In this document: positions 32,694 through 44,643 of the stretch, in pieces
Layout of the letters: every line of letters begins with the position of its first letter
Position numbering within the stretch: position 1 is the first letter of the stretch
Assembly: GCA_027475525.1 (NCBI GenBank)
Contig: JAMWFC010000010.1
Location: 62,001-126,000 of the forward strand
Length of the DNA stretch: 64,000 nucleotides
Reading direction: 5' to 3'
Origin: Macrolepiota albuminosa
Lineage: Eukaryota; Basidiomycota; Agaricomycetes; Agaricales; Agaricaceae
Translations under genes and position numbers: made by a program
The notes under the pieces: generated by a model
Told to the model about the DNA's origin: nothing
Database searches by the model: none
The model's input: the letters and a program-made list of their open reading frames with translations, nothing else

Positions 32694-33960
32694 TTATGCA
32701 GTATTTGAATTGACCTGGGACTCGGTGTTTGAATTCGCAGTTTCATGGATCCCTAGCATGACAGAAGGTCCCCGAATCATCATTGCAACAAGAATAGGAT
32801 ACATGGTCTTTGAAAATTGTGAGCGAAATCTTGTCATATCTCCAGATAAACTACTTACGGAAAACATGGTATATATCATGAGAAGTACATCCATGAAAAT
32901 CTGAGACGATGTCCATTCAATGGCTGGTAAAGAAGGATCCGGAATATGGATGTCAAAATTCAACGCGATGACCTTTGAGTGATGTTTAGCAGGAGGACGG
33001 TATTGATACGAGTTGTAACATACCTGGAGCATACAATACACAAATCCAGTCTCGAAAAGCAAGAACAAGACATTCCAGACTTTGCTGCGACCTCGAAATT
33101 GAGACTTGAGGTTTTTGTAAAGTCTCCGGTGACCCCTGGTGCTAATGAGCGAAGACAACACAAACTGATGGAACAAATCACCAGAGTACATATCCGATGA
33201 AGGAGGTTGCCATGGCGTTGGTCCCCAATGACAGGCCTAAGCCGATATATTGTAGATAGTTGGAGACAGTTCCGAGATAGAAGGTTGCCGAGGCACCAAT
33301 TATTGTTCCTGTGATTAAAACATATTAGATTAAAGAGACGGGGAAGAGCACACAGTGCACCAGCTGTCATCAGCCAAAGCACGATTAATATATACAGAGC
33401 CCAACGTGTTTTTGCAAAATGACCCAAGCTCGCCATATAATCAGGCCGTCATTAGCAAGAAGCTGTTTAGTAGTTAAGACAGATATTAATCTTAGAGGAG
33501 AGAACATACTGGGATCGTCTCGAAAGCATTACTTGCAACATTCCAGGAGTGAATCCGGTTGTTCGTTGATATACGCTTCTCTGAAAGGGGTGTACCAATA
33601 TTGTCAATCATGCCAAGGCGCATATACAGAGCCAGTTCTCCGGTTTCAACAATCACAAGACAAGTAGCAGATAGAAGCCCAAAAAGGATTATACTCGCTG
33701 TAATTCTGTTTGCTTGTTTGCTGTAGGAAGTATCAATAGCTCATTAAACATTCGATGCAATACTTCGAGACTGACTAAAGAAAGTACTGCACACTCAGTA
33801 CTCCTAAAGGGATAAGGATTGCTGTAACAGCGTTTAATACAAAACAAGAGCACTGATAATGGGACACACCATACAAGAAAACAACAGGAACTTGTTCACA
33901 AAATGTCTTCATGATAACACTTCCAAGTGCGCTGAGGATTTCTCGTTCATCGGGCGTCAT
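32694..33960 (-). pseudogene. Seven-helix membrane protein of an Agaricomycete-specific family, probably frameshifted
   Basis: The start MTPDEREILSALGSVIMK leads into repeated hydrophobic segments across about eight short exons: ILIPLGVLS, TASIILFGLLSATCLVI, WALYILIVLWLMTAGAL, TIIGASATFYLG, YLQYIGLGLSLGTNAM, VWNVLFLLFETGFVYCML, and TMYPILVAMMI, ending ETANSNTESQVNSNTA. The family has a conserved D...WRAW motif (here NDGLIIWRAW) and an ETG/ESG helix; its role is unknown, though a receptor-like topology is likely. Introns of about 45-60 nt are clear. The WRAW segment and the next helix are in different frames, so one base has been lost near 33420, or an unusual splice repairs it. Confidence 0.6.
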
Positions 33961-35840
33961 GGTGGGGTGGTACGGTCAGGCCGCAATGAGGTTGCAGAGT
34001 GATTCAATGTCCACACCCCTCCATTATATCCATTGTCGTAAATAAGGAACATGTGAACATCTTATAATTTGCGCTCATCGTGATTATGATATGGATGTAT
34101 GGGTCAGGAGATCCTTTAAAGTTACGACTAGTATTCCCTTGTATAGTTGTACTTTCACTAACTTGACACTGGTTCCTTCAGACGCATCAGCGCACTGTTC
34201 AACATGAAACGTGATAGCGCAAGATTGTAATATAATTGTGCAAGTGAGATTTGACCTGTTGGTATGAAAACATTCAGCATGTATTTACACACGTGTTTAG
34301 CATGAACATATTAGACATTCCCACCCCTATCCAGAATTGTATAGCGCGGGCTATCTGTATATCTGTATAGATATCGAGATGTTCAACTTCAGCGTGCATG
34401 AAGTATTTGTGTGTACTCACTATACCTCTATGGGGTTCCTGTAAGCATAGTCCATTTCATTTTGATTAGTACCTACAAATCTGACTAACAGGCGCCCATC
34501 GTTTGCTTCATACAAAAACTCTTGACCAGATACCCCTTGTTCCATGATACATCACATATACATTTGGGTGATCTCTTCCACACCGTTCTCCATTTATCAT
34601 CCCATATCTTATTTTGCCCTTGCTTGCACCAAGTATCTCTGATCATGAAGGTGTTCGTAATGGACAGGCAATGCAAAACAAGACGGAACTGCTCCCCACC
34701 GTAGGATTTCTCAGGTGCAACCATCAAGCCAATACGCGTGAAACAGTTTATTTCTCGTTCAATACACATTCGTATTTGTAATTATTGCCCTATATGACGA
34801 AGTCAGCTTTGCCTTTTGAGGTTTGAGGATGTAAAAAAGAAGAGCACTTACTTGTCACGACACCACTCATCGCCGACACAAGACCAGCAATGTGTCTCAT
34901 CTTCTCACCGGTCCAAACATCGGTGACCTTCCGAACACTCAGTGTCGGAGGAGAGCGTCGGTTGTGAAGAAGTTACGTCCAGTGCAAGATCTTCAATACT
35001 TGGCCTCTAGGATGTCAAGCGACTCTGCGAGGAAAGAAGAGGGAGTAGATACAATACATACTGCAGCCACTGACGACTCTACACCAATGTTCCTAGATTC
35101 ATCACGCGCGGGTTGGGCTGGGCAGAAAAGTAACAAGATGATTGCGGCGAGAAGAGCTCCGGCCGGGTTTGGTAGTGTCAGAACAGACTTCAGAGAAAGA
35201 TTGAGATGTAGCTATGGTGAAAGCCAACATGGGATTAAAAGCATTTATTTTTTAACGAAGAGGGAGGTAAGACGTACGATGGGTGTTGAATCATGTTTTG
35301 ACTGACAGTGGCTTTGGCTTTGTGTTGCGATGTTGGCGTAGCGTTCAGAAAGCTTCTGGAGTCCCACAAGACAATGTAAATCGTTTAACGCAGCAGCTGA
35401 TGGCTACTTGTGTAGAGAAGGGCTGTGGAATCTGTATACTGAAATCAAACAAAAAGTCCTCAGCAACCACGTTCGAACCAGTCAGCAGTAAATGGATCGA
35501 CACTACGCAATGCTTCGCTTCTATGGAGTTACCTTTGTCGAGACAAATAACCGTGCCAAGTACGTATTCCTTGAACGCATGATACAACAGGCGTCGCACA
35601 TTACTTCTCTGACTACTTCATCACAGCGTATGTCAAATCACCGTTCGCAATGTGCGAAGACGCATAAGGTAGGGCGTTTTGTCATTGTCACTGTTTGGCT
35701 AGCTGACAGGTGTCTTCAAGCCTATCCTAATAAAGTGTGCCAGCGCGCTGTCCTTCGGACATATCTTCGATCCTATTTCTATCTGTCCTTACTAAAATAT
35801 CCTCAGTACCTCATTGTTCCTTTACATAATTCGGACAATT
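33961..35840. other. Unresolved region with weak minus-strand coding signal
   Basis: On the minus strand a hydrophobic stretch GALLAAIILLLFCPAQPARD (near 35170-35110) and short ORFs at 34769-34485 and 35599-35345 could be exons of a decayed membrane protein, perhaps another member of the seven-helix family next door. No continuous model was found. The 5' 300 bp contain the presumed promoter of the membrane protein gene. Confidence 0.25.
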
Positions 35841-35843
35841 TGC

Positions 35844-35997
35844 GCGTCTCCCGCCCATCATCTCCGAGAGAAAAACACACCTGGACGCCGCGTGCCCAAC
35901 CTTTACGGCACTTTTACTCTGCGTCTCCCGCCCATCATCTCCGAGAGAAAAACACACCTGGACGCCGCGTGCCCAACCTTTACGGCACTTTTACTCT
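35844..35997 (+). repeat. 77-bp exact tandem duplication (two units)
   Basis: Units 35844-35920 and 35921-35997 are identical, starting GCGTCTCCCGCCC. The sequence is outside any gene I can identify. Confidence 0.9.
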
Positions 35998-36219
35998 GCC
36001 ACCAATCCTTGAAGCTGCCGGTCTTTATCCTAGTCCTGCGCCTGGTACACCACACAACATAGTTTTGGAGCTTAAAGGCAACATTCATGTCTTCTGTAGC
36101 GTCTGACCTGTGTTGCCTTCCAGTTCCGATGAGGTGGCAAATATGACATTCCCAGATAGATGCAAGAGTAAAGAGATCGTCCTTGAATTGTCTAGTGAAA
36201 GCGCGATGGGCCAAGAAAG

Positions 36220-36512
36220 TGTTGGGAGACATTCCACTAAGCCACTGTGGCTTAGTGGAATGTCTCCCAACATAAAGTAAACCCGACCGACCCAGAAGGC
36301 GGCGGATCGATCCCTGATAGGGGCAATATCCTGGCATGAAGCCTTTGAGCCCGAATTTGATAAGGGTTGGGAGAAACATCACTAGCACGTGGCTACCGAG
36401 CCTGGCATTCCTAGGACAGAGGGGGGTATCCACCGACCGGATGGGTCGGGTTTACTTTATGTTGGGAGACATTCCACTAAGCCACAGTGGCTTAGTGGAA
36501 TGTCTCCCAACA
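36220..36512. mobile_element. Foldback (MITE-like) element with 5-bp target duplication
   Basis: The 293-bp element starts TGTTGGGAGACATTCC and ends with the complement GGAATGTCTCCCAACA. Each end is itself a perfect hairpin with 24-bp arms (36221-36271 and 36461-36511), and the inverted similarity continues inward through ATAAAGTAAACCCGACC. It is flanked by GAAAG on both sides (36215-36219 and 36513-36517). No ORF fits inside, so it would be non-autonomous. Confidence 0.75.
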
Positions 36513-36569
36513 GAAAGGAGGGAAGTTAATTTGCATTCGACAAAGTCAGTTTTTTTTTCTTCCTCGTCG

Positions 36570-37756
36570 GGCTTTCTTCCAATCAGAGCAGGTCTTTGAG
36601 CCCTCAGCGACACAAGCAGTTGTATTTGAAGAAATCTCGATGTTTGCCCAGAGTTGTACATACGGATACAACGTTTGTATTTTTGCTTACGGACAGACTG
36701 GATCTGGAAAGTCATACATGATGGAAGGCGGATCTGTATGTCATTTACCTCCGCGTCTTCTCTTTTATAATGCCCTTTTTTCCAGAAAGAAGAAACTGCC
36801 AGAATGATTCCACGCGCCGTCAAAAAAGTCTTCTGTACGACAGAAGACATGAAATCCAAAGGATGGGCATACAGCCTCGAAGGACATTTCCTCAAAATTG
36901 TTTGTTTTCCCCTACACACACGTACACCCTCGGTCACATTCTTACTCATAGTTTAATGAAGCAATCAATGACCTCGTTGGCTCGCATGATTTTGACAAAA
37001 AAAAACACGATCCCAAGATGGGCACGACAGATATCACAGTTCTCGCACCCATTTCGCCCGCAGAAGTGCGCACACTCCTCTCTCAGGCACAATGACGGCG
37101 CAGCGTCGCCGCGACACTCGTCAACTGAGCGCTCATCCTACTCGCACTCGTGTTCACGCTGCGCATCAAGGGCGTCAGCACTGCCGGCGAAATGTGTGAG
37201 GGGTGTCTGAATCTTGTCGATCTGGCTGGGAGGGAGACTTAATGTTAGTTTTGGCCCCAGGTATGTCGGTGCAGGCGCCGGACAGGTGGTGAAGGAGACA
37301 GAGTATCAATAAGAGTTTGAGCCCGCTTGGGGAGAAGGGCACGGATGGTGCGGGTGCCGAGGGGAAGCATGTCCCATATAGAAATTCAAAGGTTTGTCGG
37401 GTACTTTTTGTGTCCCCTTGGATATTATCTCTCTTGTCAGTTGACGTATGTACTGCAGAACTTTTTGAGTGGGAACTCAAAGACGCTTGTGTGTATTTTC
37501 TTTTCTTTTCTTGTTGCTTTTTGTACTATAACTGTTTGTAAGATGTTCTTGAACCTCTCGCTGCTCGGTGCACATGTAAACAAACTTTTTACTTCTCTCC
37601 GCTTCGCTACAAAGGTATGTATTGCGTGGTTTGTCTCTAATAATGGAGAGTTGCGTACTTGTGTAACAATGGCAGGTAGAATATTATTGGTACGGCCAAA
37701 AAGCAGCCAAGGACGTTTGCATGATGTATGCGAGGACATTTGTACGCGCCATTAGG
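36570..37756 (+). pseudogene. Kinesin-14 (Kar3/Ncd-type) motor domain pseudogene
   Basis: Motor-domain pieces follow in the correct order: [17 protein letters not shown], the P-loop [14 protein letters not shown] (about 36695), then after an intron [12 protein letters not shown] and MKSKGWAYSLEGHFLKI, INDLVGSHDFDKKKHD, DITVLAPISPAEVRTLLSQ, a damaged switch I region (ERSSYSHS), switch II NLVDLAGRE (normally NLVDLAGSE) and C-terminal LRFATKV plus NIIGTAKKQ. These belong to the minus-end-directed kinesin-14 family, which moves along microtubules in the spindle. Several frameshifts and stops break it; the switch II Ser is lost and the stalk region that precedes the motor is absent. Introns are retained, so it is a DNA-level duplicate. 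Confidence 0.85.
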
Positions 37757-39050
37757 AGGAGGAGTGGAACCCTAACTACTTTCTTATTAGACCCAGCTTT
37801 GTAGATATAGTCAAAATTGCACTAGTCTTCTCGTCGGGGCAAGGAACGTACAACAGGAAATGGCCATATGTGGCGGTGTAAAGATCTTTGCCCACTCTGA
37901 AAGTAAAAGCCAATTGTTCCCTCGCTATTGTGCGTCGTCCAAGCATTAGCCATGGGATCGATAGCTACCTCAAGAGATTGAGATCCGAGACGGGTGCGAA
38001 CAGTTAAGGACTATTAGAAGCTCATGGTCACTGACTCATGTACGCAACACCGGCATTTGAAATGCCGTGATCCTGGAGGGGATTGAGGATGTTGATGAAA
38101 GAGTGTGAAATGTAGCATTGCTTCTGGTGGAAGAAGAGATCAACATTGACCGCACTGAAATATAGACAGCCACCGACCAATCAAAAACCTCGACAACGGT
38201 GTTTGCTTCGGGAACAAAAAATAGATTCCCAATAACGTAAGATTGCTTAGACTGAAGTGAGAAGCAGACAAGGGCATGAAGGTTATTCGAAGATTGAAAG
38301 CAGAATGAGTTCAAAACATTGTGCTGCTATGTTGAGCACCTGGCGTAAGGGAAAAAAGATACGAGGTTGGACGTTGAATGAACGATAAGCGTGACTCAGG
38401 AGAGTAGCATGATCGACAACAGGAAACTGACGCTGGAATCAAGTGGGAATAGTAAGCAGTGAACGATAGACGTTCATGGGTTGGGGATATTAATGTGAGA
38501 TTGTTGACCAGGAGTCAAAGGTTGTTACAGACACGAGGTAGAATCTAGACCTGACTCGAAATAACCGAGGTATTCATTTAAATAATTTAATTTGAACAAG
38601 AGTAGTCAGTGTCTCTTTGTTACCATCAAGTTCAGAGCATGCCCGACGTACGTCGAGTTCTAGTCTTTTTGCTGCTGTTTCTGACCATCTAACAAAGTAT
38701 CATTAGTCTCCCCAGCGAACTGAGCCTTCCCAGCCTCCCAAAAGAGATTCCGGACGAGCTGAAGAAGGACATAAAGATTGCGGATATTTTAAGCGAAAGC
38801 CAACGAGTTACAAAAGGGATCCACGACCTTCTTTTGTACCTCAAACGCATTGATGAAGCTATATTAATTTTACGTTATTATCCCACTCTTGTAAATTGTT
38901 TTTTGTCTTGTTCTCGATGTCGTGTTAATGTCATTTTCTCTCGCAGCCTAAAGTGCATGACAACCCATACTTGTAATGGACATTTTGTCAAATGCAACAT
39001 AGATAACAATTGCATTTGAAGATGAAGACATTGAATGTATTTATGTACCA
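37757..39050. other. Unresolved, possibly decayed coding DNA
   Basis: A plus-strand stretch at 38699-38868 stays open and reads LPSELSLPSLPKEIPDELKK with a helical continuation (DILSESQRVTKGIHDLLLYL), but has no start or recognisable family. A minus-strand ORF at 38314-38036 is unrecognised. No other feature is supported. Confidence 0.3.
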
Positions 39051-39510
39051 TTAGTCCCAGCGTGTACGACATGTATGTTGTCTTGCTAGCCATTGTTCTG
39101 CCTTATTGATCCACCCGAGGCAGAGCGTACACGATCGATGCTACCGTCGGTCCTGCCGGCCAGAGACTGTCCCTGCAGGTTGACACTGGATCATCTGATC
39201 TCTTCAGTTCGCGTCATCATCGTCGTGTGCGATCACCAGCTCACGTTTTCTCCAGTGGATTGCTTCAAACTCATGTTTGTCGTTGTCGTGCAGCAAGACC
39301 AGCGGCCATCTCTACGATCCGTCGACCTCGGCGCAGACTGGAAAAGATTTCAGCATCCAATATTTGCAAGGCAACTTCTCTGGCCCCATCGTCTGGGACA
39401 AATTCGACAGCCTCGATGCTCACGCTCTCGGTGCGTGTCCTCAGTTCTTCATTGACTGCCCTAATGCACACACAGCCGCTACAGATGACATCGACTCTGA
39501 GCCTATATAA
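39050..39510 (+). pseudogene. Aspartic protease fragment (second copy of the DTGSS exons)
   Basis: The end of an upstream exon (TACGACAT before GTATGT), the exon encoding YTIDATVGPAGQRLSLQVDT (about 39127-39215), an intron, and most of the next exon (SKTSGHLYDPSTSAQTGKDF, about 39290-39440) are present. The copy has CAG where the 30.2-kb copy has the TAG stop. Sequence similarity ends near 39510 and merges with the 3' flank of the HsbA gene, so the catalytic second half is missing. Confidence 0.85.
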
Positions 39511-39769
39511 AAAAAAGGTAATAAGTAAAGGCACATTGTGATGCGACCATAACAAAGTAACGCCACCATCAACCTTCCCATTATCGTCCCCATTATTCCT
39601 ATGTCTCCATTGTTATTCTCTTACTCAGCAGCTATGCCTCTTGGCGAGTATGGTTGGCGATGAATGGACTTGACTGTTCGACATCTTTCTAATGCTAATA
39701 ATATTTCAAACATACATCTAACAAACAAACAAGGAAGAGATTTAGTACATATTTCTACTTCTTACATTC

Positions 39770-40489
39770 TTAAATATTGAAAAGCAGGTGGAGTGAGGCA
39801 AACATAGCATCAACACTCGATTTCATGATCCGAGCTTCCGCAACAGCGGTCAACTAATTGGAGAAAGTCAAATTAATTTCCCCGCCGATTAACTCAGTGC
39901 CAATGAAGGACTTACCGGGACATGGCCAATAAACGCATCCATAAATTTGTCGGCGCGTGTCTTCATGGTTGCGAGGTCCTGTTTAATAAGCACCAGAACG
40001 TCTGGAATGAGGCCGATGGCTGGCTTCCTTGCGGCTATGCCCGACAGGGACTTTAAAAAGTCGGGTTCCAGAGACCGGAGATGGCCATAGAGGTCCTGAG
40101 CCTCAGCATCAGAGAATTTGGTAGCGATACCCTTAAGTCAGGTAAGGAAATGATCAGGATGGGGGAAAGTGAGACTAGAAGGTGAGAAACTAACGTTGAT
40201 GTCACTTGTAGTATTCGCGATAACACTATTGAGAACTTTGGCAGAGTTGTGTATGGCCTGTAGGGGGACTTAGAACATGATCAAATTTGTGTGGTCTCGC
40301 CAGGTTACATACCATACCCTGACGATGTGTGCCAAGAATCAAGGGGAACGCATTTACTGCGACATTAAAATCCATCACAGCAGATGACATTTTATTATGT
40401 ATGTCGTTCTGAACCCGAGCAAAGGAGGAGGCCTCAGCAAGAGAGAAAACGGCAAGGGGAGCAAGGACAAAGAGGTTCTTGATTTGCAT
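39770..40489 (-). CDS. HsbA-type hydrophobic surface-binding secreted protein (179 aa)
   Basis: Exons 40489-40313, 40257-40195, 40131-39916 and 39853-39770 join in frame (59, 21, 72 and 28 codons including stop). The N-terminus MQIKNLFVLAPLAVFSLAEA is a secretory signal. The mature protein is helical and without cysteines, with the HsbA pattern (MSSAVMDFNVAVNAFPLILG, LKSLSGIAARKPAIGLIPDV). HsbA of Aspergillus binds hydrophobic surfaces and recruits secreted hydrolases. This is the only complete copy; fragments lie at 23700 and 25758. All splice sites are GT-AG. Confidence 0.85.
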
Positions 40490-42020
40490 AATGAAAAATA
40501 TGGTGTGGTGATGGTCTGCAACTAGAATCGTACGTACATTTTATAAGGCGTCAGACTAATTCAGTTGCCCCTCTCAGATCATCGATTGACACATTGAAAA
40601 AAGTCGAAGGTGAGACAGTCAGGAGCCGCCGAAGTATATCCTTGCCACCGGATCAGGTAGTCTACATATCAAAGGTTAAGGAAAAATAGACTTCCAACGA
40701 TCATCAACCGAGCAGGATTGAATGACGTTCCTGCCAAGCGAAGGAATGTTGTAAAATACATAACCGCCGCATGTGAGACATGGGCAGTATTTCCCACTCT
40801 GAGTCCCGAAGATGTAGGGCAAATAATACATGAATTTATGCGGAACATGTAAAATGTAACCCGAAAGCAGGATATGAGAGACATTAGGTATTAAATCGTT
40901 CTACAGAGGGAGTAGGCATGGGTTACAAGTTAGTTAGGTCGCTCATACCGAATAAACGAGGTGGCACAAGCATTTTTACCAACGTCATTCAATTGGAGAG
41001 GTTAGGTATATTACACAAAGAAGAGGAAATACCGCAAACTAAACTGGCAGAATCCAACAAAATACCTTCGCTCATTGGCCATCCTCGGTGCCGTCAACGT
41101 GGATATTGTCGACCTGCTCCCGCAGATCTCGGTATGCACTGAGTTTTGTTCCGTGCGTGATTCGGAAGATACTATCGCTCAGATGCAGCCATCGGTGTAA
41201 ATTCCTCGTGAATTCAGAGGACGGGACTTAAATAGACTTGAAAAGACCTTAGAGAGTTTCTGGCCCGCAATGCACTGACCGCATAATTTCGCAGTTCTGC
41301 TTTTACACTAGCAGCTCTGCCGGGGATGACAGGGATGACGAGAGAGGGTGAGGGAATATGACAAGGAGGGTATGGTCAGATGGGATAATCCCAGGAACGG
41401 TGGTCAGTACTTGTGGAAAACATATGGTCTGATATTGGCTCGATGTGTTGTTCAAGATCGCAGTTAAGAACATAGTCCAATACGATGTGGATTAAGATCT
41501 ATTCAATATTTCTCCCTGATGAAGAAAAGGATTCAAGTTCGCATTAAGCTTCTGTCCTGGTAAACCTCAACTCAAACTCACGATATGGCTTTAATTGGTC
41601 ATTCATCGCGTCAATTCTACTACACTCGAAAATATAGACCACATCGAAGATATGCGTCGGTTGTAAACAAATGATGGGGGGAATTCGAGGGTGAGACGAT
41701 GTTGTGTTGAACAACTGAAGAACAATTGAGTCAAGTCTGGCAGCTTTCCACTCGATATGTTGGAAGAGCTGGGAAGAGGCCGGAAAAACTACATTTCTCC
41801 TGAAACTCTTCCTCGACGTCTTGAGTGGGAGACAGCGTCATTCTCTCAGAATCCCTGACTGAATGGGAAGAGGTCGAGGTTCACCCCAGGACATCTATAG
41901 TTGTTGCGTAAATGAGAAGTATATTGAAGTTACAAATGCATGCTTAGCAAGTGGAATAGATAGCAATATATATGTATAAGCTGGTCGAGTGTCACAAGTC
42001 AAAGAGTCAAAGAGACGGTA
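40490..42020. other. Presumed HsbA promoter and a gene-free region
   Basis: The first few hundred bases lie upstream of the minus-strand HsbA gene and should hold its promoter; a TATAAG-like sequence occurs near 40540. The rest shows only short ORFs and no repeat. Confidence 0.3.
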
Positions 42021-42023
42021 CAT

Positions 42024-42722
42024 CTATCGCACGATTTTGTAGTACAGAATGACGATGACGATGCAGATGATGAGCACCGTCATGGCGCCGAGTATGAACC
42101 GTTGCTTATACATTCCACAAGATATCGACCAGCCGTGCACAGAGGGACGAACGCGAACTCACTGTCTGATCATCTTCTTGATCGTTCCAGATGCACGCTC
42201 GATATTAGAATCCGCACCTCGTAGCTGTGCAAACCAGAATAAACCTGGAACCACGCGTTTATCCAAAACTCACAGTATCTCTCGCAGTCTCCTCTCAGTG
42301 TCTTCAGTATATCCGCGCCCTGATCCTCCGCTTCCAACGCAATCCTTTGCGTAGCTCTCAGCCGTCTACTGCTCTCTTCCAATGTCTGCGTCCCAACAAG
42401 CAGTCGCGCACGATCGCCCTGTTCGTCATACGGGTTGTCCGAACTCTGCATGCCCCCACTCCGCAAAAGCAGGTCTGACCGCGCTTGCTGCGCAAGCCCG
42501 TCCTTTGCGAGTCCTTTATACTGCGCGAGTTCCCCCTTGACCTCTTTCATCCGCGTAGAATACTGCCCCTTCATCGACTGTGTATGCCTTGAATCTCAAC
42601 CTCGAGCGCACACACCTATCGAGTCGTGGGCCCAAATCATTTTCCTTTTTTCTATCGACGTTGAATCGGCTGGGAGCTTACGATGTCATCTGCCTCGTCG
42701 AGTTCTAGCGCGCATGCCATTA
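42024..42722 (-). pseudogene. vti1: Vti1-like v-SNARE, N-terminally truncated and frameshifted
   Basis: Minus-strand pieces match Vti1, a SNARE for Golgi-to-endosome/vacuole fusion: ALELDEADDIV, VEIQGI, then in another frame MKGQYSTRMKEVKGELAQYK, RARLLVGTQTLEESSRRL, RIALEAEDQGADILKTLRG (SNARE helix with the central Gln), LRGADSNIERASGTIKKMIR and a C-terminal anchor FILGAMTVLIICIVIVILYY ending at TAG 42026-42024. Introns are retained. The first 50 or so residues are missing, one base is lost near 42575, and the frame shifts again before the LRGAD exon. It is probably a decayed duplicate. Confidence 0.75.
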
Positions 42723-44640
42723 CTTAGTGTGTTTTAATCATGTAGCAGGGACCTTGTCTACCCCATGAATGAGAGTCGGAGGTATTCCTCAATTTATACC
42801 GGTTTTCATCAATTCGGGCGATAACTTTCCGTGATCATTACACAAACGTTGGTAGATCTTGACTCATCTTCCCTTCGACATACTGCATAAGCATACATTA
42901 CGAGACAATTTCAATGACTATGTACCTTCGTAGGTTCAACCGGAGAAAGTGGTTAATATACGTATTGGGTAAGTAAGTTGCGTACACACATCGGTCTTTT
43001 GATTCTAATCATATTCCTGGGTTAACCAAAGTTAGATTCCCTCCGAGAGCGTAAGCTTTACCTCTGTGTCTTCTCGTACTACTCATCTCACAGTTAGCTT
43101 TCAGATCGACCGGAGACACTGAAATTGTGTCAGAGAACTGTAGGTCCATCGCTGGTGGGGATGGCGTTTTAGAATGAGAAGAAAGCGTTCCGAGGAGGTT
43201 ATAAAGACCTATTCTTGTAAGTACCATACTAAATCAGCTAAGTAAGCACGCGTAACATCAAGTGCTTGACGAGGAAAAGATGTAGTGAACTCCTCGGCAA
43301 CACGTGTCTATAAGTTTCGTGTCCATAAGTTTCGTGTCCTGCTGCCATTCGAGAATAACGAGACCTGATTGACATATATTCTGAGGTGGATGGTATGAAG
43401 CAACCTTGGAGAACAAGGATCCGTCATGGTCGTAGTATTTGGAAAGTCCGAGCCCTTGATTCTCATTATCGGACCGGTTGCGTTCCGGCTTCCGCGACAC
43501 CATCATCATCGTTCAACCAACAAACACAATTACTTCCACAATGAATTCGGCGCGGCGACTGTGTTCTAGTAATCCACAGAAACCTCAAGCAGGATGATTC
43601 TACTGGAGTGATCCTCGCATCGACAACACTCCAATTATGAGATCACTTAGTTATCCTGTCCGTTCCATTGGATGTGTCAGGTATTGATTAGGACTGGTTC
43701 TGGTACATTCACAATCAGTTTTCTAGTCTCATCGTCAAAATTGAAGACAGTCATGTTTTCTGGAGGTCTACATTCGACACAAACAACGCTCACAAAAGTC
43801 GCGCGAACTCTACCACGGTTTCCCGATACATGGCTGCTATTACGAAGCCCAGTTCTGACAATGATTCCGAAATTTTCTCCACAAGAACGGCCTATAAAGT
43901 TATTTTTTCCCCATCTCGTTGAATATTCAAAAGAGTATCGCTCAATGACGTAAATTACTGTCGACGCCAGTAACATGGAAGGATGTGCAGCCGTGCGACT
44001 TCCAGAGATTACAATCGCAGGAGCCTCATCGTACATCCAGTTTTTATGGACACATTGTTTCATGTGGCTGGTTTTGTGGCCAACCTCCAGGCGGTGCTGA
44101 TGATGCGCTCATTTGCAACGAGGTTGATAGTGCGCTTTGAGCTTGAGTGGAAGAGAGCAAGAAATATGATCACTCACTGCCTAAGCGCACGATTGGCATA
44201 GATCGCCCACAATCCGATTGTACTCCACAAAGGCCTAGTAAATATCTCCAGGGTGTTAGTGACGTGTAGTTATCAAGGATCCAATTGCAGTAGATGGCAT
44301 CGCCGGGGCAATTGCGCCATATCGCGGCCAACCAAGTAAACGAACGAACATCTTGTGAGCCTATAAGTGGTTTATTAGGCATCAGGTAACACTCACAAGT
44401 TAAAAGATCGTTGTCAACCATCTTTAAATATTTACGAAAGTTCTGTACTGGAATATCACCAACATGGTCGATTGGGGCGTTGACCTCGGTTATGTCCATG
44501 AATAACTTGGAATTAACATTCAAGTTGTTGTTTGCAAGTATCCGGCCAAATAACACCTCGGGCGGCTCTCCACAATGCGATTATCGTATGCAAGCAAATC
44601 GTTTTCAGTCCACTCGCTATCGGACTTGGCAATTCGGTTG
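42723..44640. other. Unrecognised region with two minus-strand ORFs
   Basis: ORFs of 128 codons at 44063-43677 (contains PENMTVFNFDDETRKLIVNV) and at 44556-44170 (contains FTWLAAIWRNCPGDAIY) stay open on the minus strand. I recognise neither and see no convincing splice links between them. A 15-bp repeat AAGTTTCGTGTCC occurs twice near 43313-43337. Confidence 0.25.
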
Positions 44641-44643
44641 ATA

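Noticed and set aside
35844..35997. Biological minisatellite
   Set aside because: Exact identity and the length of 77 bp shared with four unrelated places point to an assembly overlap.
43677..44063. Minus-strand ORF of 128 codons as a gene
   Set aside because: Open frame only; no family, no splice partners and no start context that I could defend, so it is mentioned only within the regional entry.
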